Source: Setomelanomma holmii (taxonomy: Eukaryota > Ascomycota > Dothideomycetes > Pleosporales > Phaeosphaeriaceae). Taken from it: a DNA stretch of 64,000 bases. The stretch covers positions 36,287 to 100,286 of the forward strand of contig ML978270.1 in NCBI GenBank assembly GCA_010015745.1, read 5' to 3'. Positions 31,528 to 42,091 of the stretch are shown here, one piece after another. Both the position numbers and the translations under genes were made by a program. Positions within the stretch are counted from its first letter, which is position 1, and every line of letters begins with the position of its first letter. The notes under the pieces were generated by a model. The model did not search any database and was not told the DNA's origin. It worked only from the letters and a program-made list of their open reading frames with translations.

Positions 31528-33180
31528 TCAATCAGAGACTATTTCTTCTACTTGTTTGCATGTGCGCGAGTTATGCCTAGCCTTGCCGCAGCGTCCACAG
31601 CGCCTTTGAGTAGGCTTGCTCTCATTAGCATGTGCTCTCTTCTTTGCTCTCTTCCCATCACTGCGCACTGCAAACTCCTTTAGAGTTGTTAATTGCACTC
31701 CCTCCTCAACTGCAAGAGGCCTCTCCTTCTGCACTCGCTTTCTTTTATGCGATTTTTGTCGCGTGGCGGCCTCATTTGCTGCTTGAAGCTCAGCGTTGCG
31801 CTTGGTCATCAACACCAGAGAATGCGCCATCAGCTCAATGCCTTTAGCAAGCTTTTCAACTGCCTCAACCATTAAGGTTAGTGAGCTATCTACATGTCTC
31901 TGAATTCTCTGTTGAGTTAGCTTCGATTGTGATCCAAACTCTAGAGTATTGCTTGGTGTTTGCAACTGCCAGGGACCGTCTCTGACGGTAGGTAGTGTAG
32001 GCGTACAAAGGTAGGCGTCAAGCTTTGATATCACTGCCTCTGGGTCAAGTAGAACTAAGCCAGCACCTTAAAAGCCTCCTTAGATATTGCTTTTAGTATT
32101 TGCGTCCTTAAAAGCAGCAATAAAGCAGGGCAAGAACTCAGTTTTGGTAATGTGGTTGATCTTGCTGCGCATCAGGTTCTTGGCTTGGCGGCCATATGCC
32201 TTCTTTAATGGCAAGAAACAGCCTACATCAAGAAGCTGCAGGAGGTGCGACAAGTGAGGAGGCATGCAGAGAGTGATAATCTTGTTATACTTGCAGTACA
32301 GCTGGAAAGCAAGCAAGTCGTGGCTCTTGTGGCCATTGATGATAAGCAAACGTACTGTGCCTACAGTACGTTTTTTTGCATGAGCGTCAAAGTGCTTCAA
32401 CCACGCCAGGCCAAGCTCATTTGTTGTCCAGCCATTCTTAGAGACCCTAATAACCTAATCAGAAGGTAGGTTATCCTCCTTGTACCAGGCAGAGAGGTGG
32501 TTCTTGCCCGGGAAGATGACAAAGGGTGGGATTGCCCACCCAGTCGCATTGATGCCTTGGATCACCAAAGTCCACTCTCGATTACCCTGCTGTACCGTCT
32601 TCGGCCGTCCTCGACGCTCAGAGCTAGTGACTACTGCTTTAGTTGATATCTGGCCCATCATGAAGCCTGTCTCATCAAAGTTGTAGGTGTCTTTGTCTTG
32701 GATACTGTGCTTGGCCTTCATATTCTCCACAAGCTTAAACCAGCCCTGTATAACCTCAGGATCCTCGCAGAGAGCTCTCTTGTAGTCGTACTTTCGATTG
32801 AACGCGACCTTAAGCTCAAGTTGACGCTTGACAAAGTTGTGAGCCCAGTTAACGCCCACCGGCAGTCAGCCACGCTCCTTGCGCAGTAGATTGGCCATAT
32901 CCTTTACAGCATCAAGCCTAGGCGGAAATCCTCGCTTGTTAAGGTCAAGTATGTAAATAAAAAGTACTCTCTCCTCTAATAGACAAAGGTTTCTTGAGTT
33001 GGGTGCGCATTTGCGTCTTGAAGGGGTGCCAGCACGACGGTCCTGTAGCGTCATTCAAGAGATGTTGTATATTGAAGCAACGCGCTGCAAGGGCATTGTC
33101 GCGTCTTGCCTAAGAGCCTAGAGTGCAGTCTGTATACGGGGTTCTTTTGATTCTGATTGTATATTGCTGCGTGGAGGCAT
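31528..33180 (-). pseudogene. Pogo-like transposase pseudogene with six in-frame stops
   Basis: From the ATG at 33180 to the TGA at 31528-31530 one frame (551 codons) runs the whole length with no frameshift but with stops at about 33118, 33055, 32866, 32455, 32080 and 32068. Recognisable parts in order: helix-turn-helix region (RVASIYNIS, DRRAGTPSRR), VGVNWAHNFVKR, the first DDE Asp in YNFDETGFMMG, WTLVIQGINATGW, the second catalytic position in LLIINGHKSH (Asp replaced by Asn at 32335-32337), the third Asp in LLQLLDVGCF, and a C-terminal basic region with the zinc knuckle CGRCGKARHNSRTC. Several lesions fit C-to-T or G-to-A change at CpA/TpG. The transposase cannot be functional. Confidence 0.92.
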
Positions 33181-33194
33181 TGCGTAGTTAAGGT

Positions 33195-33261
33195 GGTTTG
33201 GGTGTGGTCTTGGCATAGAGTGCCGGTTCGCTTGTAGTGCCGGCTTGCTTGTGAGGTACGT
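33195..33261 (-). repeat. Right terminal inverted repeat of the transposon
   Basis: Inverse copy of 31398-31464, including the duplicated 17-bp unit (33235-33251 and 33218-33234). The two mismatches against the left end are in the first unit (GCAAGCC for GCGAGCC) and near the inner end. Confidence 0.92.
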
Positions 33262-34234
33262 TAGTTGTATATAGATCATAGAAGCATGTAAATGTATTCG
33301 CTCGTACGATTTTGTGTTGTCTCAGACATTGTGTTCCGGCTTTGTGTGATCCATGAGTTCGATCAACCAGGGTCCGTCCCATGGATGTGCACTGACAGAC
33401 CCAAACGTGAAGGCGATCTGGTATTTGGGAATATTGCGCCGAGGTATTTCCGCGTGTTTTGCAATTTCGATAGGACATGATTCATGATGCTTGTTGACCA
33501 TAGTGAAACGAGCTCTGAATAGGTGCTTGAGCTTCCAACAGATAATAATGGTTGGCAGCATGGCTCGTCTTCTTCTCGGACATTTGTTCACTTACGTGTA
33601 AATGGTCGAAGCCAGCTCTTTCTTCATGACTAGACCCGTCCATTATGGAGTCTGGCTCGCTTTGAGATTACAACCGACCCGCTTGAAGCGGACTTGGATG
33701 CACTGCGAGCCTTCACCGTATCCAGCCACAGGCGGATAAGACGAGCAATTTTTGTACAGCTGTCCAGGCGCTCTAGGAAGATTGAGATCTGAGTAGGGTT
33801 TGCGTCTGGCCAGTAAAGTATGCCTCACGCGCTGAATGCGTGCCACTCTGCAGTAGAGGAAGAAAGACGGTGGAAGTCTTGCGAGGACACTGCAAATGTG
33901 TAGTTCTAACAAGTCTGATTTAAAGGAGAAAATATGGGCTCGCCGGGCAACCTTGAACTGCTGTGATCATGGAAAGAGAGTGCGTTTGGAAGCTGCAAGT
34001 CCGAGCTGCCATTGAGTTTCGAGTCCATCTCGCTTGCGCAGAGTGGAGAGCATGTGAGGACAGATGCGCATGTGAAGGTGGCTTCACCCACCGGTCGTGC
34101 CGAGGTACGTCACTCGTAGCTTCCCTCCGCAATCCCTGAACCATGATGCTTGCTTCCCCAGATTGTGAGGAGCACAACAACATTCCTCCAAGCCATGGTC
34201 CCGCCCGTCGTCAATCCCACCCATCTCGGCCAAC
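33262..34234. other. Region between the transposon and the TMEM135-like gene
   Basis: About 1 kb with only short unconvincing frames on both strands (for example 33292-33480 and 33643-33912). It contains the promoter of the downstream membrane-protein gene; nothing else is supported. Confidence 0.4.
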
Positions 34235-35884
34235 ATGTCGTCCTCAAGCGCATCGCAGCCGGTGCCGTCTGCTAAACCGAAGACGATAGATCCGGTGCTC
34301 CGCAATGCGCTGCGCTACAGCATCAGCGCAAAGGAGTATGAGCTGCTCCACCAGTATCTCCTTTCACGTGCGCCAGCCGTGAGGAAGCGCACACCGACAC
34401 CTAAGCGCTACGACGCCATCATAAAAGGCCCAGATGACTACAATGTCGCAGCTGTGCGCGCAGCATTGCGACTCGGAATCGCGTCATTCTCGGGCCTGAA
34501 GGCTTGGGATCTTATCAACACCAAGGTTCTCGCGCGAGGACAGCCGAAGAGGTACGAAAACACGACGATAGAATTTTGCGATATCTGACATCGTCGCAGA
34601 CCTCAGCCGCGACTGCCCGTCTGGAGGTCTCCCAATGTGCGCTTAAGCAGCTCGCTCGCGCTCATCCTCCTCTTCCACCGCCTCCTTCGCCGTTTCTCTG
34701 TCCGACTTCGCGAGACGCTACTCTCCAACGATGCGCGACCTTTTCGGCGGCGCAACCCGCGCATCGCGCGCACACTCATATCAAGGCTTGCGCCGGCGAT
34801 CGGGTCCAGCTTAGCGGGCTTCTTCCTTGCAGTGTATCCTGGTGACCAATTGCGCGTTACGATAGCAATCTACATCTTCACACGAGCATTAGAATTTGGG
34901 TACAATTACCTGGAAGAGCTTGGGTATTTCAAGAACAGGCCATCTTGGTTTGGGTCATGGCTGCTCATGCCCATCGCTTCTGGACAACTGCTCCATGCTT
35001 TCGTTTTCGACCGCGACTGCTTTCCTGAATCATATGGAAAGTTGATACTAGCCAACTCTCCAGAATACATACAAAAGAGGCCCACCGACTATCCCGCAAA
35101 TCTTCGATGGCCAGGCACATTCGACATTGTTGATAGCTTGGCGGAAATCTCCAAACAGCGCTGGCCGCCGTTCGTGTCCCCGATATTGTTCCCTAGCAAG
35201 CAGACTTTGCCCAAGAGCCTTACTTCCATTTCTGCAATCACCTCATCAGCACATCCGGGCATGAAATCGCTCTCGTGCGCCTTGTTACATCCACACGACC
35301 CTTCGTGTGTTCGTACATATGTGCAATACTGGATCCAGGCATTCCCCAAAGTCGCGCGGTTGTTCACAGTCTACTTCACAGCAATGAGTCTTCTGCGCTA
35401 CAAGGCTTTTCTGGACTCGCCTGTTGCAGCGCTCAACAGACTGGCCAAGAGCATACTCCGCATATCCTTCTTCATCACAGGCGCGATTGGCGGAAGCTGG
35501 GGAATGATCTGTCTGTTTCAGAGCTTCTTGCCCCGAAACTTCCTGCCAACTCAGCGTTGGTTCCTGGGAGGCTTCATCGGCGGCTTATGGGGCTACCTCG
35601 ACCGCAAGAATGGACGTGCGAACTTTCTCTACTCAGCGCGAATGTCGATCGATTCCTTCTGGAAGGTGGGTGTGAAGCGAGGATGGTGGAGAGGTGTCAA
35701 GAATGGCGATGTGCTGCTATTCGTGCTAAGCTTAGCTACTATCAACGGGCTCTACGAGGTCTCACCACGATCTATTAGCAGCGGAGTTGCACGCAAGGGT
35801 TTAGGCGTACTTAGGGGTGAGGGATGGGTCGACCGAGCAGCCCTACCAAGAGAGGGGAGGGCGAAAGCAGACACAGAGGAGTGA
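34235..35884 (+). CDS. TMEM135-like multi-pass membrane protein
   Basis: Exons 34235-34551 and 34600-35884 with a 48-bp intron (GTACGA...CGCAG) give 533 aa. Several hydrophobic segments are visible: SSSLALILLFHRLL, APAIGSSLAGFFLAVYP, IAIYIFTRALEFGYNYL, WLLMPIASGQLLHAFVF, RLFTVYFTAMSLLRY, ILRISFFITGAIGGSWGMICLF, FLGGFIGGLWGYLDRK and NGDVLLFVLSLATINGLYEV. The motif CALLHPHDPSCVRTYVQYWIQAF is the Cys/His-rich signature of the TMEM135 family, peroxisome/mitochondria-associated proteins related to Tim17-type membrane proteins and linked to lipid handling. The family match is from motif memory. A GTG near 34637 lies inside exon 2 and is not the start. Confidence 0.78.
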
Positions 35885-36268
35885 GGCAGTTTTATGCTTG
35901 TGTAATCTAGTCTTGCCATGAGTTATGATTATTCCAGCGTTCGGCACCCCAGACGTAATGTTAATGATGAAGATATCCTTTCATCAGCACGGAACTTCCC
36001 TGCAGTAGCTCTGGACGAGAATCTCCAGCTGTCTGTAGCCCGCACCCACCGAAGCTAGGGCGCGCACGTGAGAGCGCGGAGCGTGGTTGGGGGGAAGGAC
36101 AGGGTCTAGCTTCGGCGGTCCGCTTTCAGACTTCCCCGACAGATGGTTCCCATTCACCTTTCGATCGCACTCACATTTAGGCATCAGTGGCAGCGAGCGT
36201 CTCTCCGCGCTTTCTTTCTTCTCGCACATCGCTGATAGTATTGCTTCGTTATATATTTACTTTCCTCC
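35885..36268. other. Intergenic region and MED27 promoter
   Basis: The 384 bp between the TMEM135-like stop and the MED27-like start have no supported gene. An A/T-rich TATATATTTA lies immediately upstream of the MED27 ATG, probably too close to act as a TATA box. Confidence 0.4.
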
Positions 36269-37272
36269 ATGCCTACCGAAGTTGCGACCGAATCGGTCGC
36301 AACCTGGGATGAAGCGCAATGCATAGCAGCTCTTACGCAGTTTGAACAGCTCCAGGCACAAGTAAGGACCTCTTCTGCCTGCGCTTTTACAGAGCTGACC
36401 TGCCCAGATCGATGACCTTCGACTTGCCATACCGCGAATAATCGACCCTCTACACCGACCTCCCAGTCCCTCAACGTTCAAGCTGTATGCACAAGGCGCA
36501 TTGAGTTCGCAGAACGCGGTGAAGTCACTCTACGAAACTTGGAAAGATCCAGGGATACAAAGTATATTCGAGCACACGGGCAAGAGCTATGCTGAGAACG
36601 GTGATCTGTCTGCGAGTCGCTCGATACCCTCTCATGGATGGATAGAGAGAGAAAAGAAAGAGCGAGAGTCAAAGAAAAGCAGTCGCAGCGATAGTGCGGA
36701 CAGTGGTATTGCCACTCTCACCGATAAAGATATTACCCGTATCGCTGAGGAGTTCCGTAAGACATATCCAAGCATCATTCTGGACGTGCAAGCCGAAATC
36801 GACACAATCTCGGTACGATGCTTGACAGACATGTGCAGACCTCTTATTGACACACTCCAGACCCAATTCGTATCACAGGCTATCAAACTGAAGTTCCGCG
36901 TCACTGTCGAGCGCGACAGCAACGGCAAACACAAGCTTAACGCCGAATGTTTGGGCGCAGCGGAGCCAGCACCATCTATCACGCGATGTCTTGGGTCACG
37001 TTCACAGCCAAATGATCTGAAGTATTTATTGGTAAGTTCTATAAGACTGTCCGCCCTGCTTCGATTGTCCTCCCAAATGTGGGAAACTCTTTTGACAATT
37101 CCAGGATATGATTGCCGCATATAAAACTGTGAAAGGGACATCTTGTGACAAATGCGTAAAACTTCTCGACAATACCATGATGACGCCAACGGCAAGAAGA
37201 ACGAAGCAAGCCGATACAAACCAACCACCTGCAATAACTTGGGTTGCCTTACATGAGAGTTGTCTGGGCTGA
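36269..37272 (+). CDS. MED27: Mediator complex subunit 27-like protein
   Basis: Exons 36269-36361, 36408-37031 and 37105-37272 (introns of 46 and 73 bp, all phase 0) give 294 aa. The N-terminal helix reads FEQLQAQIDDLRLAIPRIIDPL across the first splice. A middle Ser/Lys-rich linker follows, then a conserved region (TRIAEEFRKTYPSIILDVQ). The C-terminus after the second splice has the Med27 metal-site pattern: TSCDKCVKLLDNTMM, then WVALHESC at the end (CxxC ... HxxxC). Med27 is a tail/upper-middle subunit of the Mediator coactivator bridging activators and RNA polymerase II. The C-terminal pattern is the main support; length fits fungal homologues. It ends only 5 bp from the stop of the convergent downstream gene. 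Confidence 0.8.
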
Positions 37273-37277
37273 CAGGC

Positions 37278-37922
37278 TCAACCATAACGCCATCGAACCG
37301 GCTGTAGATTGAAGCCCCGCAAGCCTTTGCCCTGCTCGTTGCTCACGAAACCACCCAATTCTCGTGGCAGATAGTGCCTGTCTTGCGCCCATTCGCCGTA
37401 CATGTTACGAATTGCTTCGGGCCAGGGGCTGTACTTGTTCTTCCGTGGATGTGGCTGCCAAACAGCGTCTGTCCACATATCTCGATTCGGACTACCATAT
37501 GTTCGCTCCCTGAAGTCATAGCACTCTCCTGGGGACCGCCCATTGAGCATGCCAATTCTGGTCCACGGGGCAAATTTCTTCGAGCTGAGGGTTGCACTCA
37601 AAAGGCCTCTGTCGTCGAGGTTTGTATGACCGGACCATTGGGCTCTCGTTGGTCGATTATGCATGTAGTCATGCTTGTCGGCATTGATGGTCAAGTACAT
37701 GTCTGGGCCCCTGTTCTTCATGACATCCTTGAAGCGATCCCAGGATGTGCCTTCTCTTCCGTCTTTCGGCCATACAAATGCCTTTGTCGGCTTGACGTTG
37801 CGAAGTTTTCGTCCGTCTTGGAACCATCTCTTCTGGAGAGGACAGTACTCTGCTGGGCGATGGCGGTATTCTTGGTCCGTGTAGCGAAATGCATGCGGAT
37901 AGTGAGATCTCATGTTGCGCAT
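37278..37922 (-). CDS. Unrecognised Trp- and Arg-rich protein
   Basis: A single uninterrupted frame of 214 aa. I do not recognise the family. The protein is basic and aromatic-rich, with many Trp, Tyr and His spread evenly (KRWFQDGRKLRNVKPTKAFVW, WSGHTNLDDRG, DMWTDAVWQPHPRKNKYSPW, LQPVRWRYG at the end). It has no signal peptide, membrane span or low-complexity tract. Even composition over 214 codons argues against a chance frame, and an in-frame Met at residue 4 is an alternative start. Its stop codon lies 5 bp from the MED27-like stop (tail to tail), so 3' UTRs must overlap. It may be a lineage-specific gene or a structural protein. Confidence 0.55.
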   Translation of the reverse strand: MRNMRSHYPHAFRYTDQEYRHRPAEYCPLQKRWFQDGRKLRNVKPTKAFVWPKDGREGTSWDRFKDVMKNRGPDMYLTINADKHDYMHNRPTRAQWSGHTNLDDRGLLSATLSSKKFAPWTRIGMLNGRSPGECYDFRERTYGSPNRDMWTDAVWQPHPRKNKYSPWPEAIRNMYGEWAQDRHYLPRELGGFVSNEQGKGLRGFNLQPVRWRYG

Positions 37923-38437
37923 TAGGTGTTGTATGCAGGATGAAGGCAGGTCCCTGAGTCCATGTAGATCGTCCTTGGGCTAGGAGGACGGCCTGTTTAA
38001 GTTATACATAGCACTGTTTGACCAGAGGCTTCTGTACACGGTGGACGCTATAGAAGGCGTCGGTCATGTTGGACACGACTGTTTGCGCCGTTCTTCGGCT
38101 TGATCCACAAGCTATCTCCATGGAAGCAATTGTAGGTGATGGTCCCGAGCCAGAAGAAATCATCTGGTACTAATTTGATCGCCTGAGCAGTGCATCACCG
38201 TCCATCATCCCCAACGTGTCATGACATTTGAATGCGAAATGGTTTGTGTGCACCAACGGTCCGCTCAGCTTTGCGACGTCATGTACGAGTGCTGGTAGAC
38301 AGGGTCATGTTCTCCATCTGGGGAGGCCGTACCTGAATGACAGGGATTGTGCTGGTCCAAGCTTGCGGCTCCATAGTTTCCTGGACGCGCTCATTGTTTT
38401 CAGCACAATCAACATCACGCAACAGCACATAACCACC
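37923..38437. other. Divergent region upstream of NIC96
   Basis: The 515 bp between the starts of the Trp-rich gene (-) and NIC96 (+). The plus frame that reads into NIC96 from 38228 is open by chance; its residues are not nucleoporin-like before the ATG at 38438. Confidence 0.4.
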
Positions 38438-41400
38438 ATGTCGCTCTTCGGCAATCTGGGAGGCGCACAGCCTGCCTCCAGCGGAACCTCGACGTCGGGC
38501 ACGCCTGCCATCAAACCACTTTTCGGTGCCACGACGAACACTTCGACAGGCACAACGCCGAGCTTGTTTGGCAACCTCGGTGCAGGAACTTCGAGCGCAC
38601 CGTCCGGCGCCCCGCAACCAGCGAGCTCTGGTGGCCTAGGTGGCAGTCTGTTTGGAAGCACATTGGGCGGCGCAAAGCCTGCATCGACATCTGCGTTTCC
38701 ATCGCTGGGCGCACCCTCAACCTCGCAACCGCAAACACAAACGGGTGGCTTCTCCAGCTTGTTCTACAAACCCGCAACGACGCAGCAATCGACCATGAAC
38801 AATCAGCAACAAACGAGTGGCCTCGGCGGGTCGTCTCTGTTTGGCACTTCTACGACACAGCAACAACCGCAACAACAGCAAGGCGCTTCTTTGTCTCAGT
38901 CAAACGCAGGCACTGGACGCTCAGCACACTTCGATCACCTGCTGGAGAGAGGACGCAAACGCAATGCTGGAGAGAATGGTGGAAGCAATTTCGATGAGCT
39001 GCCATCGCTGCAATTAGGTCTGGGAGACATTGCGCGCAAAGTGCGCAACCTGGGCGCGGGCGGTCCGTCAGCGGACCAGGTGCGGGATGGCGCACAAGAT
39101 CGCGCTGCGTAAGTTGTCGCAATGTGTTTAGGCCGATAGATGTACTGACGTCCCATAGACACTACCTTCTGTCCGCATCAGGAGTGAAGATAGGGAGCAC
39201 GCTCCGCGACCTCAATCAGTTCTCTACGCAAGCAGGCATTGGCGCGAACGGGACGGCTCAGAACCTTTTCGATACCGACGTCGACAGCTACATCTCAAAC
39301 CTGCACTCCCAGTCAACTTTGTTGCTCATACAAGAGGGCTTGGAACAGTCCAAACGCGACTTTGATGCGTTCTTGGAGGACAATGTTCAGATCGAATGGG
39401 ATAAGCAAAGACAAAGGATATATGAACACTTTGGCCTGGGCAGACAGAGTGGGGATATGGCAGCTTCGCAGAGCGCCTTCGGCAACACCGCAAGAGGAGC
39501 TTTCGGACGCTCAACTCGCAAGGGCCGTTCCATGGGTCCAAAGGGAGCATCCGTGAATGGTGCTTCTACATTCGGGGCCTCCACTGGAGGTGCGCCTGTC
39601 ATTGGTAATGGGCAAAGCGTGCTGAACGGGCGCGAAAACTCGGGACAACCGGTGTTGGGCGCGCACGCTGGGCCTCGTGACCGCTACGAGCGCGACAAGC
39701 AAGAGAAGTTCATGGACGAAGTCAAGAAGCTCAACGATGCCAGACAAAGAGAGGCGCCATTTTCCGTCCTCGATGCCTTCTCCGGAGTAGAGAAAGCTGC
39801 TGGCACTGAACATTCCGATCACTTCATCAACGCATATGGAACTTTGATCGCGATCACTGGGGAGAAGCCAGAGCTTGAGGCATCGGGTCCTGGGTCTAAC
39901 AACCCCAGGCCGCGAAGCTTCATCAAGGACTATCTCGACGACCAACCGAACTCGGTCGCAAGTGTTCGCATGCGCAAACGTATTCTCGATGGCTCCCGTA
40001 CGTTCCTAGAGAAGAAGTTTCTGGCTGAGGTAGAGGATGTCCTGCGCAGGAACCCTAACGAGGCTCTTGTCGGCGGAGTGCCGTCGCTACTCAACAAGAT
40101 CCGTGGTTATGTGCGTACAAGGATTGCCTTCAAAGAGCTTGGCGACGACGTTGAGCTCTTCCAGAGAATTGGTGATACAGGCGAAGAATATCCCTGGATC
40201 ATTGTGTTCTATCTGCTACGAGCGGGTCTCCTGGCGGAAGCAGCTGAATATGTTCGGGAGAAGCGCAATTTCTTCCAAAACACCGACAGGAACTTCCAGG
40301 CTGCTATTGCGTATTACTCTACCGATCCTGATCGCAGGCTAAGCCCCGATCTACAGCAGAAAATCAGTCATGTCCATGCTCAACGTCTTCGTATCCAAAC
40401 AGCAGACGATCCCTACCGAACGGCTTGTTACAAGATTGTTGGTCGTTGTGATGTGAGCCGCCGAAATCTTGCGCCGATCAAGGAGTCGATGGATGATTGG
40501 GTATGGTTACAATTCAACCTTGCCCGTGAGGGCAACCGGGCTGAGGAGAACGCTGGCGAAATCTTCGGCCTGGACGAACTGCGAGCATCCATTCGCGAAA
40601 TTGGACAACGACACTTCAACGAGGACGCCGACGCAGCTGGCGGGTATGGCGTCTACTTCTATCTCGCCACTCTTGCGGGTATGTTCGAATCCGCTCTTGG
40701 CTACCTCTACAACCACAACTACGTCTCTGCCGTGCATTTCGCGGTCGCTCTCGCCTACTATGGCCTATTGAGGGTATCGGACTGGGCAACAGGAGGGTCG
40801 GAGGTCTTGACATATACCTCGCGGCAGCAACCACAATTAAACTTTGGACGGGTGGTGGGAGCCTACACTGCAGACTTCCGTGCTGCCCGAGCTGATGCCG
40901 CGGCCGATTACCTCGTGTTGATCTGCTTGAACTCAGATCTAATGGGCGATGCTGGCAAGCAACAGACTGAGCTTTGTCACGAAGCGCTCCGTGAGCTTGT
41001 GCTCGAAACCCGCGAGTTTTCGACGCTATTGGGCGATGTCAGGTCGAATGGCCAGACTACACCAGGTCTTATACAAGAACGCGTACCATTGCTCAGACTG
41101 AACGGCGAGAACGCACTCCTCAACACCATCACGCGAGAGGCAGCAAAGATGGCAGACGACAATGGACGCACCAACGACGCTATTCTTCTTTGCCATTTGG
41201 CAGGCGAATACGATAGCGTCATTTCGATCCTCAATCGTTCTCTCGCCGAAGCACTCTCCATCGAGCTTGGCCAAGAGCCACTTCGGCTCGAGCCACTGAA
41301 ACCCCGTCTCACACCTGCAGAGATCCAACAACAACAAGCACAACAACAATCGGACTCGACCAGCATGAGCTTGCTCGGCACTGACGACCCTCTCGAGCTC

Positions 41401-41927
41401 GCAGAGAAGGTACTCGCACTGTACAACGCGAACAGCTTGTGGTGGCGTAAAGTCTCGCAGATCAACCGCGAGACGATCAAGATCTTGCACGACCTCAATC
41501 GCTCGAAGAAAGTCATCGAGGCTGGAGATTACGTTGGTGCTCTTGATGTAAGTCCTCCCATATATATCACTCCTCGAAACGTTGAGCTAACTCGTCACAG
41601 CGTATCACAGCCGTCAATGTTCTGCCCCTCGAAGCTCATGGCAACCTGTCCGCCATCCGCGCCATGGCAAACAGCTTCAGCCAATACCCGCCAGAGATTG
41701 CGCGAAACATTGGCAACGTATTGCTCTGGTGTATTGGGTGCTGCTCAAGGCATCGCGAGCACCTGCTTGCGGGCGTGTACGAAGACCCGATGAAGAAGCA
41801 GCTCGCAGATCAGCTGCTGCAGAAGGCAAAGGACTTGATGGTCTTTGCGGGCTTGATCAGATACAAGTTGCCACCGAGGGTGTTTGAGACGCTTGCGCGT
41901 GAGGGACAGGATGTTGGTGCTTACTGA
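38438..41927 (+). CDS. NIC96: Nucleoporin NIC96/NUP93
   Basis: Exons 38438-39108, 39159-41547 and 41601-41927 (introns of 50 and 53 bp) give 1,128 aa. The N-terminal ~165 residues are Gly/Ser/Thr/Gln-rich with FG-type repeats (SLFGNLGG, PLFGATTN, SLFGNLGAG, GSLFGSTLGG, SSLFGTST). Then LPSLQLGLGDIARKVRNLG and, across the first splice, AHYLLSASGVKIGSTLRDLN open the Nic96 domain. Further landmarks: YPWIIVFYLLRAGLLAEAAEYV, DWVWLQFNLARE, FYLATLAGMFESALGYLY, HFAVALAYYGLLRVSDW, and the alpha-helical C-terminus ending FAGLIRYKLPPRVFETLARE. Nic96 is a scaffold component of the inner ring of the nuclear pore and anchors the central channel Nsp1 complex through its N-terminus. Length matches filamentous-fungal homologues. 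Confidence 0.95.
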
Positions 41928-42091
41928 GTGTGAAGCGGGGCATTGGAGACTTTGTACGAGTTGGAATTTTGGCTTGAGCATGGTAGAGCCGGGGAAGTCA
42001 AAAAAGTCCAGTGCAGCACATGTAGAGCATTGAAGGCTTCGTACTGGAGCATTGGGCGGCACGACATCAGAATAGATGCCATCAATCATCT

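Larger units (their letters stand above)
31398..33261 (-). mobile_element. Decayed pogo/Fot1-type (Tc1-mariner superfamily) DNA transposon
   Basis: An element of 1,864 bp bounded by TA target-site duplications (31396-31397 and 33262-33263) and nearly identical 67-bp terminal inverted repeats starting ACGTACCTCACAAGC. One leftward transposase frame fills most of it and is broken by stop codons. Size, TA duplication and a pogo-like DDE transposase with a C-terminal zinc knuckle place it with Fot1-like fungal elements; from memory, the Molly element of Parastagonospora is of similar length. It sits 235 bp after dam1 and does not disrupt a recognisable gene. Confidence 0.92.
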
